64,000 nucleotides of DNA from Gemmatimonadota bacterium (GTDB taxonomy: Bacteria; Gemmatimonadota; Gemmatimonadetes; Gemmatimonadales; GWC2-71-9): positions 558,001 through 622,000 of the forward strand of contig JADKJZ010000001.1 in assembly GCA_016720805.1 (NCBI GenBank), written 5' to 3'. The position numbers and the translations under genes were made by a program. The notes beneath the pieces are model-generated. The model saw only the letters and a program-made list of their open reading frames with translations. It was not told where the DNA came from and did no database searches. This document shows positions 36,326 to 45,816 of this stretch, piece after piece; position 1 is the stretch's first letter, and every line of letters begins with the position of its first letter.

Positions 36326-36865
36326 CTACTTTGCCGCCGCCATCGGAATCATCACCATCACCTTCTCCCAGCTCAGGTTCAGCGAGGTCGGGGCCGCGGA
36401 AATGGTGAACGCCTCAACCGGCGGCGACATCGGCATCGTCGGTGCCTTGCCGCGCCCGACTTCCTGCGCCTTCACCCCGTCATAGGCGCTCTCGATCCCC
36501 CACTGCGAGACCGACCGGTTGATCACGACGTCCCACGACGCGCCAGCCATCGGCACCGTGTAGAGCGAGTAGCTCCCGGCCTCGAGGCGGACGCCCGCCA
36601 CCGTGATCGGGCCGGTGGTGTGAATGATCGTCGGCTCGTTGGCGCCAGTCCGCCACAGCTTGCCGTACGGCACCAACGCCGAGCCGAAGATGGCGCGCCC
36701 CTTCATCAACGGGCGGCCGTAGCAGACCTTCACCACCGCCGTCCCCACCTTGGTCGTGGTGGAGTCGTACTTCGACGCGCGCGTGGCGACGGAGGCGGCC
36801 GGGCGCTGGGGGGTACAGGCGGGATCGGCGGCGAGGGTCAGGGCGAGCAGGGACAGCATCAGCAT
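36326..36865 (-). CDS. DUF2911 domain protein, exported
   Basis: A 179-residue protein with a hydrophobic N-terminus (MLMLSLLALTLAADPA) that should be exported. The rest is the DUF2911 beta domain: VKVCYGRPLMKGRAIFG, PYGKLWRTGANEPT, GSYSLYTVPMAGASWDVVIN and the final LNLSWEKVMVMIPM. The biochemical role of this family is unknown. ATG 36865 is used; ATG 36859 is two codons further in. It starts 22 bases after the purK stop and 6 bases before the next small gene, so it belongs to the purine operon by position only. Confidence 0.8.
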   Translation of the reverse strand: MLMLSLLALTLAADPACTPQRPAASVATRASKYDSTTTKVGTAVVKVCYGRPLMKGRAIFGSALVPYGKLWRTGANEPTIIHTTGPITVAGVRLEAGSYSLYTVPMAGASWDVVINRSVSQWGIESAYDGVKAQEVGRGKAPTMPMSPPVEAFTISAAPTSLNLSWEKVMVMIPMAAAK

Positions 36866-36887
36866 GCGGTACTCCAGGGGGGAAAGG

Positions 36888-38018
36888 TCAATCAGTAAGC
36901 GCGCGCCATGCCGCAAGGGCGCGCTGGAGTGCTTCGGGACCGGTCTCTGCCGTGACGGTGAGGTGGCCCATCTTGCGGCCAGCGCGTGGTTCGCGCTTGC
37001 CGTAGAGGTGAAGTCGTACTCCCGGCATTCCCAGGGCGGCGGCCCACTTCGGATCGCCATCTGCCCAGAGGTCGCCGAGGATGTTGACCATCGCCGTCGG
37101 ACCGAACGCCGCCGTCTCGCCAAGGGGAAGCCCCGCGAGAATGCGAACCTGCTGCTCGAACTGCGACGTCACTGCCGCATCGAGTGTCCAGTGCCCGCTG
37201 TTGTGCGGACGGGGCGCCAGCTCGTTCACCAGCAACCGGCCGTCGCTGGTGACGAAGCACTCGACGCCCATGACACCGACGTACTCGAGGGCGGCGACGA
37301 TGCGCTCCGCGATGCTGCGTGCCGCGTCGGCCAGCATTGGCGGGACGTCGGCAGGAACGACCGTCGTGTGGAGGATCCCGGCGATGTGCACATTCTCGCC
37401 GACCGGCCAGGTCGCGACGGCGCCGGCCGCGTCTCGGGCCACCATCACCGAGAGCTCGGTGGCGAGCGCGACGCGCTCCTCGAGGATGCAGGGAACCTCA
37501 CCCAGCGCGACCCACGCCGCAGCCAGCTCGTCGTGGGCGGCGACGCGGGCCTGTCCCTTCCCGTCGTAGCCGAACTGCGCCGTCTTCAGGATGGCGCCGA
37601 GCGGGCCAACGCGCTGCCATGCCGAAGTGCAATCCGCGACCGATGCGACGGACTGCCAGCCGACCGTCTCGACCCCGGCTTGATTGAGAAACGCCTTTTC
37701 GCGGAGCCGATCCTGCGTGGTCCACACCGCGTCACCGGAGGGCCGCACCGGGCAATGCGCGGCGAGGGCGCGGAGCACGTCGGCAGGCACGTTCTCGAAC
37801 TCGGTGGTGATCGCATCCGCGCGCGCCGCGAGTTCCTCCAGCGCCTCGCGATTGCTCCACTCCCGGGCGATGTGCTCGTGTGCGATCTGCCCCGCTGGGG
37901 CCTCCGCGTCGGGATCGAGGACCACGACACGATAGCCGAGGCGTTGGGCCTCGGCGGTGAACATGCGCCCCAGCTGGCCGCCCCCCAGCACGCCGAGCGT
38001 CCCGCCCGGAAGGATCAC
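36888..38018 (-). CDS. purK: N5-carboxyaminoimidazole ribonucleotide synthase
   Basis: ATP-grasp enzyme that carboxylates AIR to N5-CAIR, working directly before PurE. The 376 residues open with LGVLGGGQLGRMF and include LKTAQFGYDGKGQ and EECVALA-type ATP-grasp segments (seen here as ILEERVALATELSVMVAR), NELAPRPHNSGHWT and HLYGK. GTG 38018 is chosen because it overlaps the purE stop (GTGA) and directly precedes the glycine-rich signature; the longer upstream open frame is an overlap of purE. Confidence 0.96.
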   Translation of the reverse strand: MILPGGTLGVLGGGQLGRMFTAEAQRLGYRVVVLDPDAEAPAGQIAHEHIAREWSNREALEELAARADAITTEFENVPADVLRALAAHCPVRPSGDAVWTTQDRLREKAFLNQAGVETVGWQSVASVADCTSAWQRVGPLGAILKTAQFGYDGKGQARVAAHDELAAAWVALGEVPCILEERVALATELSVMVARDAAGAVATWPVGENVHIAGILHTTVVPADVPPMLADAARSIAERIVAALEYVGVMGVECFVTSDGRLLVNELAPRPHNSGHWTLDAAVTSQFEQQVRILAGLPLGETAAFGPTAMVNILGDLWADGDPKWAAALGMPGVRLHLYGKREPRAGRKMGHLTVTAETGPEALQRALAAWRALTD

Positions 38019-38515
38019 GCGGGGGGGAGGGTCAAGGCACGGACCTTCAGGTCCTGCGCTGCGCGGAAGCCCTCGAGGCGACGCGCGAGGTCCGGGTTCT
38101 CTCGGGCGAGGATCGCGACGGCGAAGAGCGCCGCGTTGTGGGCGCCGGCATCGCCGATGGCGAAGGTGGCAACCGGCACGCCAGTGGGCATCTGCGCAAT
38201 TGACAGCAACGAGTCGAGCCCCTGCAGGTGTTTCGACGCGACCGGCACGCCGAGCACCGGGACGATGGTCTTCGCCGCGAGCATCCCCGGAAGATGGGCA
38301 GCACCGCCGGCACCGGCGATGATGCACTTGAGGCCACGCTCCGCGGCCTCGGACGCATACTGAAAGAGCAGGTCGGGCGTCCGGTGCGCCGAGACGACTC
38401 GGGTCTCGTAGGGGATGCCGAACTCGACCAGCCGTGCCGCTGCGTGCTGCATCGTGGCCCAGTCAGAGTCGCTCCCCATCACGACGCCGACCAGCGGAAG
38501 CGTAGCCGGGCTCAT
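38015..38515 (-). CDS. purE: N5-carboxyaminoimidazole ribonucleotide mutase
   Basis: Class I PurE, converting N5-CAIR to CAIR. The 166-residue protein shows VVMGSDSDWATM, the substrate loop SAHRTPDLL and AGAGGAAHLPGMLAA. The ATG at 38515 overlaps the ppdK stop (ATGA), and its own stop overlaps purK, so the PurE-PurK pair needed for the bacterial two-step route is tightly coupled. No fusion and no class II features. Confidence 0.97.
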   Translation of the reverse strand: MSPATLPLVGVVMGSDSDWATMQHAAARLVEFGIPYETRVVSAHRTPDLLFQYASEAAERGLKCIIAGAGGAAHLPGMLAAKTIVPVLGVPVASKHLQGLDSLLSIAQMPTGVPVATFAIGDAGAHNAALFAVAILARENPDLARRLEGFRAAQDLKVRALTLPPA

Positions 38516-41181
38516 ACCGTGGCCTTCGTGCGGTCGACGGTCCCGCGCGAGGCCAGCGCGGCCTGGGCTGCGGCGAGGCGGGCCACCGGGACCCGGAATG
38601 GCGAGCACGAGACGTAGTTCATGCGGACCGTCTCGAAGAAGGCAATGGATGCCGGATCGCCACCGTGCTCGCCGCAGACGCCGATCTTCAGGTCGGCCCG
38701 CGTCGCGCGGCCCAGTTCGCAGGCCATCCGGACCAGCTTGCCGACCCCGGCCTGGTCGATGGTCTGGAACGGGTCCTGTTCCATGATGCCGCTGGCGACG
38801 TAGTGGGGCAAGAAACGCCCGGCATCGTCGCGGGACAGTCCGTACGTGGTCTGCGTGAGGTCGTTGGTCCCGAAGGAGAAGAACTGCGCCTCCCGGGCGA
38901 TTTCGTCGGCCGTCAGGGCGGCGCGCGGCAGCTCGATCATCGTGCCGAGCAGATACGGCACCGTCAGTTGGCGCTCGCGGAACACCTCTTCCGCCACCTG
39001 CCGGACCAGCAGCGCCTGGCGTCGGAACTCGATCACCGACGCCACCAATGGGATCATCACCTCGGGCATCACCCGTCCCTTGCGGGCCGCGACGGTACAG
39101 GCGGCCTCGAAGATTGCCCGGGCCTGCATCGCGGTGATCTCGGGATACATGATCCCGAGCCGGCAGCCGCGCAGCCCGAGCATCGGATTCTCTTCGTGCA
39201 GCGACTCGACGACATGGCGCAATCGGTCGAGCGGCTTGCCGAGATCCTGCGACAACTTGAGGAGTTCCCCCTCGTCCTTCGGCAGGAACTCGTGCAACGG
39301 CGGATCAAGGAGGCGGATCGTGACGGGGAATCCTTCCATCGCCCGGAAGATCGATTCGAAGTCGCCGCGCTGCATCGGGAGGAGCTTGGCCAGTGCACGC
39401 TCGCGTGCCGGCCGATCCTCCGCGACGATCATCTCGCGCATCGCGAGGAGGCGATCGCCGTCGAAGAACATGTGCTCCGTGCGGCAGAGGCCGATCCCCT
39501 CGGCGCCGTAGTCGCGACTGCGATGCGCGTCGGCCGCGGTGTCGGCATTGGCGCGCACCTTCATCGGGCGAATCCGGTCGGCCCACGCCATCAAGGTGTG
39601 GTAGTGCTCGTCGAGCTCCGGCGCGATCAATTTGGCCTGCCCGACGTACACGATGCCCGTGCTGCCGTCGAGGGTGATCCAGTCGCCCCCATGCAGCACG
39701 CGATCGCCGACCCGCACCGTGCCGAGGGCCTCGTCCACTTCAAGATCCTGCGCACCGGCCACGCACGGCTTGCCCATTCCGCGAGCGACCACGGCCGCGT
39801 GCGACGTCATCCCGCCGCGCGCGGTCAGCACCGCCTTCGAGGCGACCATGCCGTGAAAGTCCTCGGGGGATGTCTCCCGCCGGACCAGGATCACGGCGTC
39901 GCCGGCACGCGCCCGATCGGCGGCAACATCCGCGTCGAAGACGATCTTCCCGGAGGCGGCACCGGGCGAGGCCGGAAGGCCGGTCGCGAGGCGGTCGAGT
40001 ACGGCGCCGGGGTCGATCATCGGGTGCAGCAGCTGTTCGAGCGCGGAGGGCGGAATGCGCGCGACCGCTTCTTCCTCGCTGATCAGGTCCTCGGTCACCA
40101 TCTCGCAGGCGATCCGGAACGCCGCCTGCCCGGAGCGCTGCCCGCGCCGGGTCTGCAGCATGTACAGTCGCCCTTCCTCGATGGTGAACTCCATGTCCTG
40201 CACGTCGCGGAAGTGGCGCTCCAGGGTGCGCGCCATCCGCTCCAGCTCCTGGAAGACGCCCGGCATCTTCTCGCGGAGGGCGGCAATCGGCTCCGGCGTG
40301 CGCGCCCCCGAGACGACGTCCTCGCCCTGCGCGTTGCAGAGGAATTCACCGTAGAGCAGCCGCTCCCCGGTCGACGGATTGCGCGAGAAGGTGACGCCGG
40401 TACCGGAGGTCTCCCCGAGGTTGCCGTAGACCATCGCGACGATGTTGACGGCGGTGCCCATCGTGTCGGGAATCTCGTGCATGCGACGGTAGTCGATCGC
40501 CCGGCGCGTGTTCCAGCTCTCGAAAACCGCGGCGATGGCGCCCCAGAGCTGCTCCATCGGCTCTTCGGGGAAGGGGCGACCGGCCTGTTCGGTGATGATC
40601 GCCTTGAAGCGGGCCACCAGGCCCTTGATCGCCGCCACTGGCAGGTCGATGTCACGCGACGCCCCGTGGGCGTGCCGAGCCTCCTCGACCAGTTGATCGA
40701 ACGGCGCCCGGGGCTGGTCGAACACCACCACGCCGTACATCTGCACGAAACGGCGATAGCAATCCCAGGCGAACGCCGGGTTATTGCTCTTGGCGGCGAG
40801 TCCTTCCACGGTCTGATCGTTCAGGCCGAGGTTGAGGATGGTCTCCATCATGCCGGGCATCGAGACGGCGGCGCCGCTCCGCACCGAGACGAGCAGCGGA
40901 TTCGTCGCGTCGCCGAACTCCCGACCCGTGGCGGCCTCGAGCCGCTGCAGCGACTGCTCGACTTGTGCCCGGAGCCGCGGCGGGAAGGACGTCGTGTCGA
41001 GATAGGTCTGGCAGAGCGTCGCCGAGATGGTGAAGCCTGGCGGAACGGGAATGCCGAGATTGGTCATCTCCGCGAGGCCGGCCCCCTTGCCGCCGAGGAT
41101 GTCCTTCATCGCCGACGAGCCCTCGGCGCGTCCCTGGCCGAACGAGTAGACCAGCGGCTGTTGGGCGAAGGCGTCGATCAT
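38512..41181 (-). CDS. ppdK: Pyruvate, phosphate dikinase
   Basis: Interconverts pyruvate, ATP and phosphate with phosphoenolpyruvate, AMP and pyrophosphate. The 889 residues have the N-terminal ATP-grasp domain (GGKGAGLAEMTNLGIPVPPG), the swivelling domain with the phospho-histidine in GGMTSHAAVVARGMG, and the C-terminal PEP/pyruvate barrel with FGTNDLTQTTYG and the catalytic cysteine in GVCGEHGG. ATG 41181 overlaps the purF stop and the end overlaps the purE start, so it is fully embedded in the purine operon. The link may be AMP and pyrophosphate metabolism, but that is an inference. Confidence 0.96.
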   Translation of the reverse strand: MIDAFAQQPLVYSFGQGRAEGSSAMKDILGGKGAGLAEMTNLGIPVPPGFTISATLCQTYLDTTSFPPRLRAQVEQSLQRLEAATGREFGDATNPLLVSVRSGAAVSMPGMMETILNLGLNDQTVEGLAAKSNNPAFAWDCYRRFVQMYGVVVFDQPRAPFDQLVEEARHAHGASRDIDLPVAAIKGLVARFKAIITEQAGRPFPEEPMEQLWGAIAAVFESWNTRRAIDYRRMHEIPDTMGTAVNIVAMVYGNLGETSGTGVTFSRNPSTGERLLYGEFLCNAQGEDVVSGARTPEPIAALREKMPGVFQELERMARTLERHFRDVQDMEFTIEEGRLYMLQTRRGQRSGQAAFRIACEMVTEDLISEEEAVARIPPSALEQLLHPMIDPGAVLDRLATGLPASPGAASGKIVFDADVAADRARAGDAVILVRRETSPEDFHGMVASKAVLTARGGMTSHAAVVARGMGKPCVAGAQDLEVDEALGTVRVGDRVLHGGDWITLDGSTGIVYVGQAKLIAPELDEHYHTLMAWADRIRPMKVRANADTAADAHRSRDYGAEGIGLCRTEHMFFDGDRLLAMREMIVAEDRPARERALAKLLPMQRGDFESIFRAMEGFPVTIRLLDPPLHEFLPKDEGELLKLSQDLGKPLDRLRHVVESLHEENPMLGLRGCRLGIMYPEITAMQARAIFEAACTVAARKGRVMPEVMIPLVASVIEFRRQALLVRQVAEEVFRERQLTVPYLLGTMIELPRAALTADEIAREAQFFSFGTNDLTQTTYGLSRDDAGRFLPHYVASGIMEQDPFQTIDQAGVGKLVRMACELGRATRADLKIGVCGEHGGDPASIAFFETVRMNYVSCSPFRVPVARLAAAQAALASRGTVDRTKATV

Positions 41182-42572
41182 GCGATGACCTCCAACGGTG
41201 CGGCGGCGGTGCGGAACGCGCCGAAGGTGAGCTGCACGGGGGTCGGGTAGTCGCCGGAGAAGCAGGCATGGCACCAGTCGGTGCGGTGCGAGGTCGCCCC
41301 GGTCATTTCGTCGAGCGTGAGGTATTCCAGCGAGTCGACGCCGAGGTAGGCGCGAATCTCGTCGCGGGAATGCGTCGCCGCGATGAGCTCGTCCCGGGTC
41401 GGCGTGTCGATGCCGTAGTGGCACGGTCCGGTGATCGGCGGCGACCCAAGGCGGAGGTGGACTTCGCGCGCGCCGGCCGCGCGGATCATCTCGACCAGTC
41501 CCTTGCTCGTGGTCCCGCGCACCAGCGAGTCATCGACGACGACGACGGACTTCCCGGCGATCACTTCCCGGACCGCGTTGAACTTGATCTTCACCTTCTC
41601 GACCCGGATGGCCTGCGTCGGGTTGATGAAGGTGCGCCCGACATAGTGGTTGCGGATCAGTCCGTGCTCGAGCTTGACCCCAGAGACCTCGGAGTAGCCG
41701 AGAGCCATGACGTTTGCCGAGTCCGGCACGGAGAAGACGACATCCGCCCCGGCGGCGGGGTGGAAACGTGCCAGCTGGCGGCCGAGTTCGCGGCGGACGC
41801 GGTCGACGGATTCCCCGAAGATGGTGGAATCGGGTCGAGAGAAGTACACCAGCTCGAAGATGCAGCGCGTCACTCGGCGCGGCGAGAGGGGGGCGAGGTT
41901 GGTCACCACGCCATCCTCGAGTCGGACGAATTCTCCCGGCTCCAGCTCGCGGATGTTGGTGGCGCCGACCAGGTCCAGCGCGCACGTCTCCGAGGCCGCG
42001 ACGAGGCCGTCGCCGACTCGGCCGACAAAGAGCGGCCGGAAGCCGCGCGCGTCGATCGCGGCATAGAGGGTTCGACCCACCCCGATGACCACGGAGTAGG
42101 CGCCATCGGCCTGCTCCAGGGCGTCGCGAATCTGTCCCTCGACCGTCGGGGCGTCGGAACGGGCGATCAGGTGGATCAGGACTTCGGTGTCGCTGTTGGA
42201 CGAGAAGATCGCGCCGCCGCGCACCAACTCTTCGCGCAGCACGTCGGCGTTGACGAGGTTGCCGTTGTGGGCCACGGCCAAGGGACCGGCGTGATAGTTG
42301 ACGAGGAATGGCTGGGCGTTCGCCAGGACCGTGCTCCCGGCCGTCGAATAGCGGGTGTGGCCGATCGCCACGTCACCGTGGAGCGCCTCGAGGGCCGGCT
42401 CGGAGAAGGCGTCGGCCACCAAGCCCATCTCGCGATGGATCCGGGCCGTGGTGGCCTCGTCGACGGCCATGATCCCGGCGCTCTCCTGGCCGCGATGCTG
42501 CAGCGCGTACAAGCCGAGGTAGGCGACGCGCGATGCGTCAGGGACCCCCGAGACACCAATCACACCGCACAT
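41178..42572 (-). CDS. purF: Amidophosphoribosyltransferase
   Basis: First committed step of purine synthesis: PRPP plus glutamine to phosphoribosylamine. The Ntn nucleophile is Cys2 directly after the start (MCGVIGV), so no propeptide removal is needed. The glutaminase half has LYALQHRGQESAG and HNGNLVN; the transferase half has the PRPP loop VVVVDDSLVRGTT. Cysteines in TRCIFE, GPCHYGID and WCHACFSG fit the four ligands of the B. subtilis-type iron-sulfur cluster. 464 residues. It starts 3 bases after the purL stop. Confidence 0.97.
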   Translation of the reverse strand: MCGVIGVSGVPDASRVAYLGLYALQHRGQESAGIMAVDEATTARIHREMGLVADAFSEPALEALHGDVAIGHTRYSTAGSTVLANAQPFLVNYHAGPLAVAHNGNLVNADVLREELVRGGAIFSSNSDTEVLIHLIARSDAPTVEGQIRDALEQADGAYSVVIGVGRTLYAAIDARGFRPLFVGRVGDGLVAASETCALDLVGATNIRELEPGEFVRLEDGVVTNLAPLSPRRVTRCIFELVYFSRPDSTIFGESVDRVRRELGRQLARFHPAAGADVVFSVPDSANVMALGYSEVSGVKLEHGLIRNHYVGRTFINPTQAIRVEKVKIKFNAVREVIAGKSVVVVDDSLVRGTTSKGLVEMIRAAGAREVHLRLGSPPITGPCHYGIDTPTRDELIAATHSRDEIRAYLGVDSLEYLTLDEMTGATSHRTDWCHACFSGDYPTPVQLTFGAFRTAAAPLEVIA

Positions 42573-42575
42573 CGC

Positions 42576-44867
42576 TTACTCCTCTCCTGAGGCCGTGACC
42601 GGAGCCGCCATGCGGCGGGGGATCGCGTCGAAATACTTCTGGCGGAGCGCGGCGGTCTGCCACGTCCAGCCCCGGCCGTCCCGATTGACGATCAGGTCAG
42701 TATCGGCCTCACCCACCAGGCCGAGGTAGTGTGCCGACACCCCCTGCGCCGCCGCGATGCGCTGCAGCGCGGCGACGTCCGCCGGGGCGCAGGAGACGAT
42801 GGCGCGCGCGCCGTCCTCCCCGAAGAGGAAGCCGTCATCGCTGACGTCCGGGGCGTGCGCGTCGAGATCGATGATCGCGCCAAACGTGCTGGTGGCCCAC
42901 GGACCGCCCATGCAGCACTCGGCGAGTGCCACGGCCAGGCCGCCATCGCTGAGGTCGTGCGCCGAGCGGAGGAGTCGCGCCTCCGCCGCCGCGATGAGAA
43001 CTTCCTGGAGCGCGCGTTCCGCGGTCAGGTCGACCGGCGGCGGCGAGCCAGCGACGGTGTCGAGGACCTCCGCCCAATACGCCGATCCACCGAGGTATCC
43101 GCGGCTGGTGCCGAGGAGCAGGACGGCGTCGCCGGTCGCGCGGAAGTGCGACGGCACGGCCGTGGTGATGTCCGCCAGCAAGCCGACCATCCCGATCGTC
43201 GGCGTCGGATCGATGGCGCCGTGCGGGTTCTGGTTGTAGAGCGAGACGTTGCCACCGGTCACCGGCGTGTTGAATGCCAGACACGCTTCGCTGATGCCCC
43301 GACAGGCCTCGGTGAACTGGAAGAAGATCTCCGGCTTTTCGGGATTGCCGAAGTTCAGGCAGTCCGTGATGCCGAGTGGCCGCGCGCCGGTGCAGGCGAT
43401 GTTGCGCGCCGCCTCGGCGACCGCGCCCTTGCCACCCTCGAACGGATCGAGGAGGACGTGCCGTGCGTTGCAGTCGACCGTCATCGCCAGGCCGAAGGTG
43501 GTGTCGGCCACGCGCAGGACACCGGCGTCGCCGCCCGGGAGAATCGCACTGCCCGCGCGCACCGTCGAGTCATACTGCTCGAAGACCCACCGCTTGCTGG
43601 CGATGGTCGGCGCATCCAGCAGGGTGAGCAGTGCCTGCCCAGGCGTCGGGGCAGGACGGCTCGGTGTCCGGGCCCGTCGGGCCACGGCTTCCTCCGATTC
43701 AATCGCTGCCGGTGTGTAGATCGGGCAGCCATCGACCAGTTCCTGTCCGGGAATCGCCGCGACGGTGCGCCCCTCGTGCACGATTCGGAAGAGACCATCG
43801 TCGGTCACGTGGCCGACCGGCGTGGCGTCGAGTTCCCACTTCCTGCAGATCGCCTGGATCTCCGGAATCCGATGGGGTTCCGCGACCACGAGCATCCGCT
43901 CCTGCGACTCCGACAGCATGATCTCGTACGGCGTCATCCCCGGTTCGCGGGTCGGCACCGTCGAGGTATCGAGCTCCACGCCGACGCCACCCCGCGCCGC
44001 CATCTCGGCGGAGGAGGAGGTGAGACCGGCCGCGCCCATGTCCTGGATCGCCACGATGACATTGCTGGTGATGAGTTCCAGCGACGCCTCGAGCAACAGC
44101 TTCTCGGTGAAGGGGTCGCCGACTTGCACCTGCGGCCGCCGCTTCTCGCTCTCGGCGGTCAGGTCCTCGGAGGCGAAGGACGCCCCGTGGATGCCGTCGC
44201 GTCCGGTGCTGGCGCCGACGGTCAGGAGAATGTTGCCGACGCCGTGCGCACGCGCCGTGATCAGGTCGGCCTCGCGCAGGAGCCCGACCGCCATGGCGTT
44301 GACGAGCGGATTGCCGCTGTAGCCCGGCGCAAAGCAGACTTCGCCGCCGAGTGTCGGGATTCCCACGCAGTTGCCGTAGTCACCGACGCCCTTGACGATC
44401 CCCGCGAAGAGCCAGCGATTGCGCGGATCCTCGAGCGGGCCGAGCCGCAGCGAATTGAGCACCGCCACCGGCCGGGCACCCATCGTGAAGACATCGCGCA
44501 GAATGCCGCCGACGCCGGTCGCCGCGCCCTGATACGGTTCGACCGCGCTCGGGTGGTTGTGTGACTCGATCTTGAACGCCACCGCCCAGCCCTCGGGGAG
44601 GCGAAGCACGCCGGCATTCTCGCCCGGGCCCTGAACCACCTGCGGCCCCTCGACCGGAAAACGCCGCAACACCGGCTTGGTGTGCTTGTACGAGCAGTGC
44701 TCGGACCAGAGCGCGGAGAAGATGCCGAGCTCGGTGAGCGTCGGGGTGCGACCAAGCAATGCGAGGATGGCGGTGTATTCCGTCTCGTTCAACTTGTGCT
44801 CGGCCACGACGGCCTGTGTCACCGGCCGTTCGCCCGGGAACGCCTCAGCGGGAGTCACGACGGTCAT
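42576..44867 (-). CDS. purL: Phosphoribosylformylglycinamidine synthase subunit PurL
   Basis: Synthetase subunit of the three-part FGAM synthase. At 763 residues it is the small form, lacking the fused amidotransferase, which agrees with separate purS and purQ next to it. Typical parts: SALWSEHCSYKHT, FKIESHNHPSAVEPYQGAAT, GGEVCFAPGYSGNPLVNAM and DMGAAGLTSSSAEMA. ATG 44867 overlaps the purQ stop (ATGA). The open frame continues upstream only as an overlap of purQ. Confidence 0.97.
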   Translation of the reverse strand: MTVVTPAEAFPGERPVTQAVVAEHKLNETEYTAILALLGRTPTLTELGIFSALWSEHCSYKHTKPVLRRFPVEGPQVVQGPGENAGVLRLPEGWAVAFKIESHNHPSAVEPYQGAATGVGGILRDVFTMGARPVAVLNSLRLGPLEDPRNRWLFAGIVKGVGDYGNCVGIPTLGGEVCFAPGYSGNPLVNAMAVGLLREADLITARAHGVGNILLTVGASTGRDGIHGASFASEDLTAESEKRRPQVQVGDPFTEKLLLEASLELITSNVIVAIQDMGAAGLTSSSAEMAARGGVGVELDTSTVPTREPGMTPYEIMLSESQERMLVVAEPHRIPEIQAICRKWELDATPVGHVTDDGLFRIVHEGRTVAAIPGQELVDGCPIYTPAAIESEEAVARRARTPSRPAPTPGQALLTLLDAPTIASKRWVFEQYDSTVRAGSAILPGGDAGVLRVADTTFGLAMTVDCNARHVLLDPFEGGKGAVAEAARNIACTGARPLGITDCLNFGNPEKPEIFFQFTEACRGISEACLAFNTPVTGGNVSLYNQNPHGAIDPTPTIGMVGLLADITTAVPSHFRATGDAVLLLGTSRGYLGGSAYWAEVLDTVAGSPPPVDLTAERALQEVLIAAAEARLLRSAHDLSDGGLAVALAECCMGGPWATSTFGAIIDLDAHAPDVSDDGFLFGEDGARAIVSCAPADVAALQRIAAAQGVSAHYLGLVGEADTDLIVNRDGRGWTWQTAALRQKYFDAIPRRMAAPVTASGEE

Positions 44868-45568
44868 GCCGCCACCCCCGTCGTCGCGAGGCGGCCGATT
44901 AGCGACGTGAAGAAGCGGTGGCCCGCGTCGGAGCCGAGCGCCGCCTCGGCGAGGCGCTCCGGGTGCGGCATGAAGCCGACCACCGTGCCGGCGGCGTTGC
45001 AGATGCCCGCGATGTCGTTGGCGGAGCCGTTGGGATTGTGCGGGGCATCGCTGCCGGGGACGGCGACATACCGGAGCACGACGCGACCCTCGGCCTCGAG
45101 CGCCGTGAGGGTATCCGCATCGGCGACGAAACGGCCCTCCCCATGGGCGATCGGGATCCGGATCACGTCGCCGACAGCGTAGTCGAACGTGCAGACCGTG
45201 TCGCGGCGTTCGACCCGCACATCGACCGGCCGGGAGAGGAAGCGCTGCGCCGCATTCCGGAGCAGCGCCCCGGGGAGCAGGTGCGCCTCGCACAGGACCT
45301 GGAAGCCGTTGCAGATCCCGACCACGGCGCCGCCGGCTTCGGCATGGGCGCGCACGGCGTGCATCACCGGGGCAAAGCGCGCGATGGCCCCCGAGCGCAG
45401 ATAGTCGCCGTACGAAAAGCCGCCGGGCAGGATGACCGCGTCGGCGCCCTGCAGGGAGGTGTCACGGTAGTCGAGCAGGACGGCCGCGCCGCCGGCGCGT
45501 TCGATGGCGGTGAGGGTCTCGGTCTCGCAGTTGCTTCCGGGGAAGCGGACAACGGCCACGCGTGCCAT
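44864..45568 (-). CDS. purQ: Phosphoribosylformylglycinamidine synthase subunit PurQ
   Basis: Glutamine amidotransferase subunit delivering ammonia to PurL. The 234-residue class I amidotransferase has the nucleophile in GICNGFQVL (Cys86), and the His-Glu of the triad in FMPHPER. The N-terminus VAVVRFPGSNCETET is typical of stand-alone PurQ. ATG 45568 overlaps the purS stop by one base. Confidence 0.97.
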   Translation of the reverse strand: MARVAVVRFPGSNCETETLTAIERAGGAAVLLDYRDTSLQGADAVILPGGFSYGDYLRSGAIARFAPVMHAVRAHAEAGGAVVGICNGFQVLCEAHLLPGALLRNAAQRFLSRPVDVRVERRDTVCTFDYAVGDVIRIPIAHGEGRFVADADTLTALEAEGRVVLRYVAVPGSDAPHNPNGSANDIAGICNAAGTVVGFMPHPERLAEAALGSDAGHRFFTSLIGRLATTGVAA

Positions 45569-45816
45569 CAGGACCCGACCTCGATGACGAAGTCCTCGGT
45601 CACCGGATTGGCCAGCAAGCGCTCGCACATCGTGCGGGCGATCGCTTCGGCGGCGGCGGGGCTTTCCGCGTCGAGCGCGAGCTCGATCGCCTTGCCGACG
45701 CGCACCCCGGTCGCCGCGCCGAACCCCAGCGACGCGAGGGCGTGCTCCACGGCCTGCCCTTGAGGATCGAGGAGGCCGGGGCGGGGCATCACGCGGACGT
45801 GGACTTGGACGATCAT
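45568..45816 (-). CDS. purS: Phosphoribosylformylglycinamidine synthase subunit PurS
   Basis: Small bridging subunit (82 residues) needed for PurQ-PurL assembly and ammonia transfer. It begins MIVQVHVRVMPRPGLLDPQG and has the GFGAATGVRVGKAIEL segment typical of PurS. The ATG overlaps the pssA stop and the stop overlaps purQ. Together purS-purQ-purL make a complete FGAM synthase. Confidence 0.95.
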   Translation of the reverse strand: MIVQVHVRVMPRPGLLDPQGQAVEHALASLGFGAATGVRVGKAIELALDAESPAAAEAIARTMCERLLANPVTEDFVIEVGS

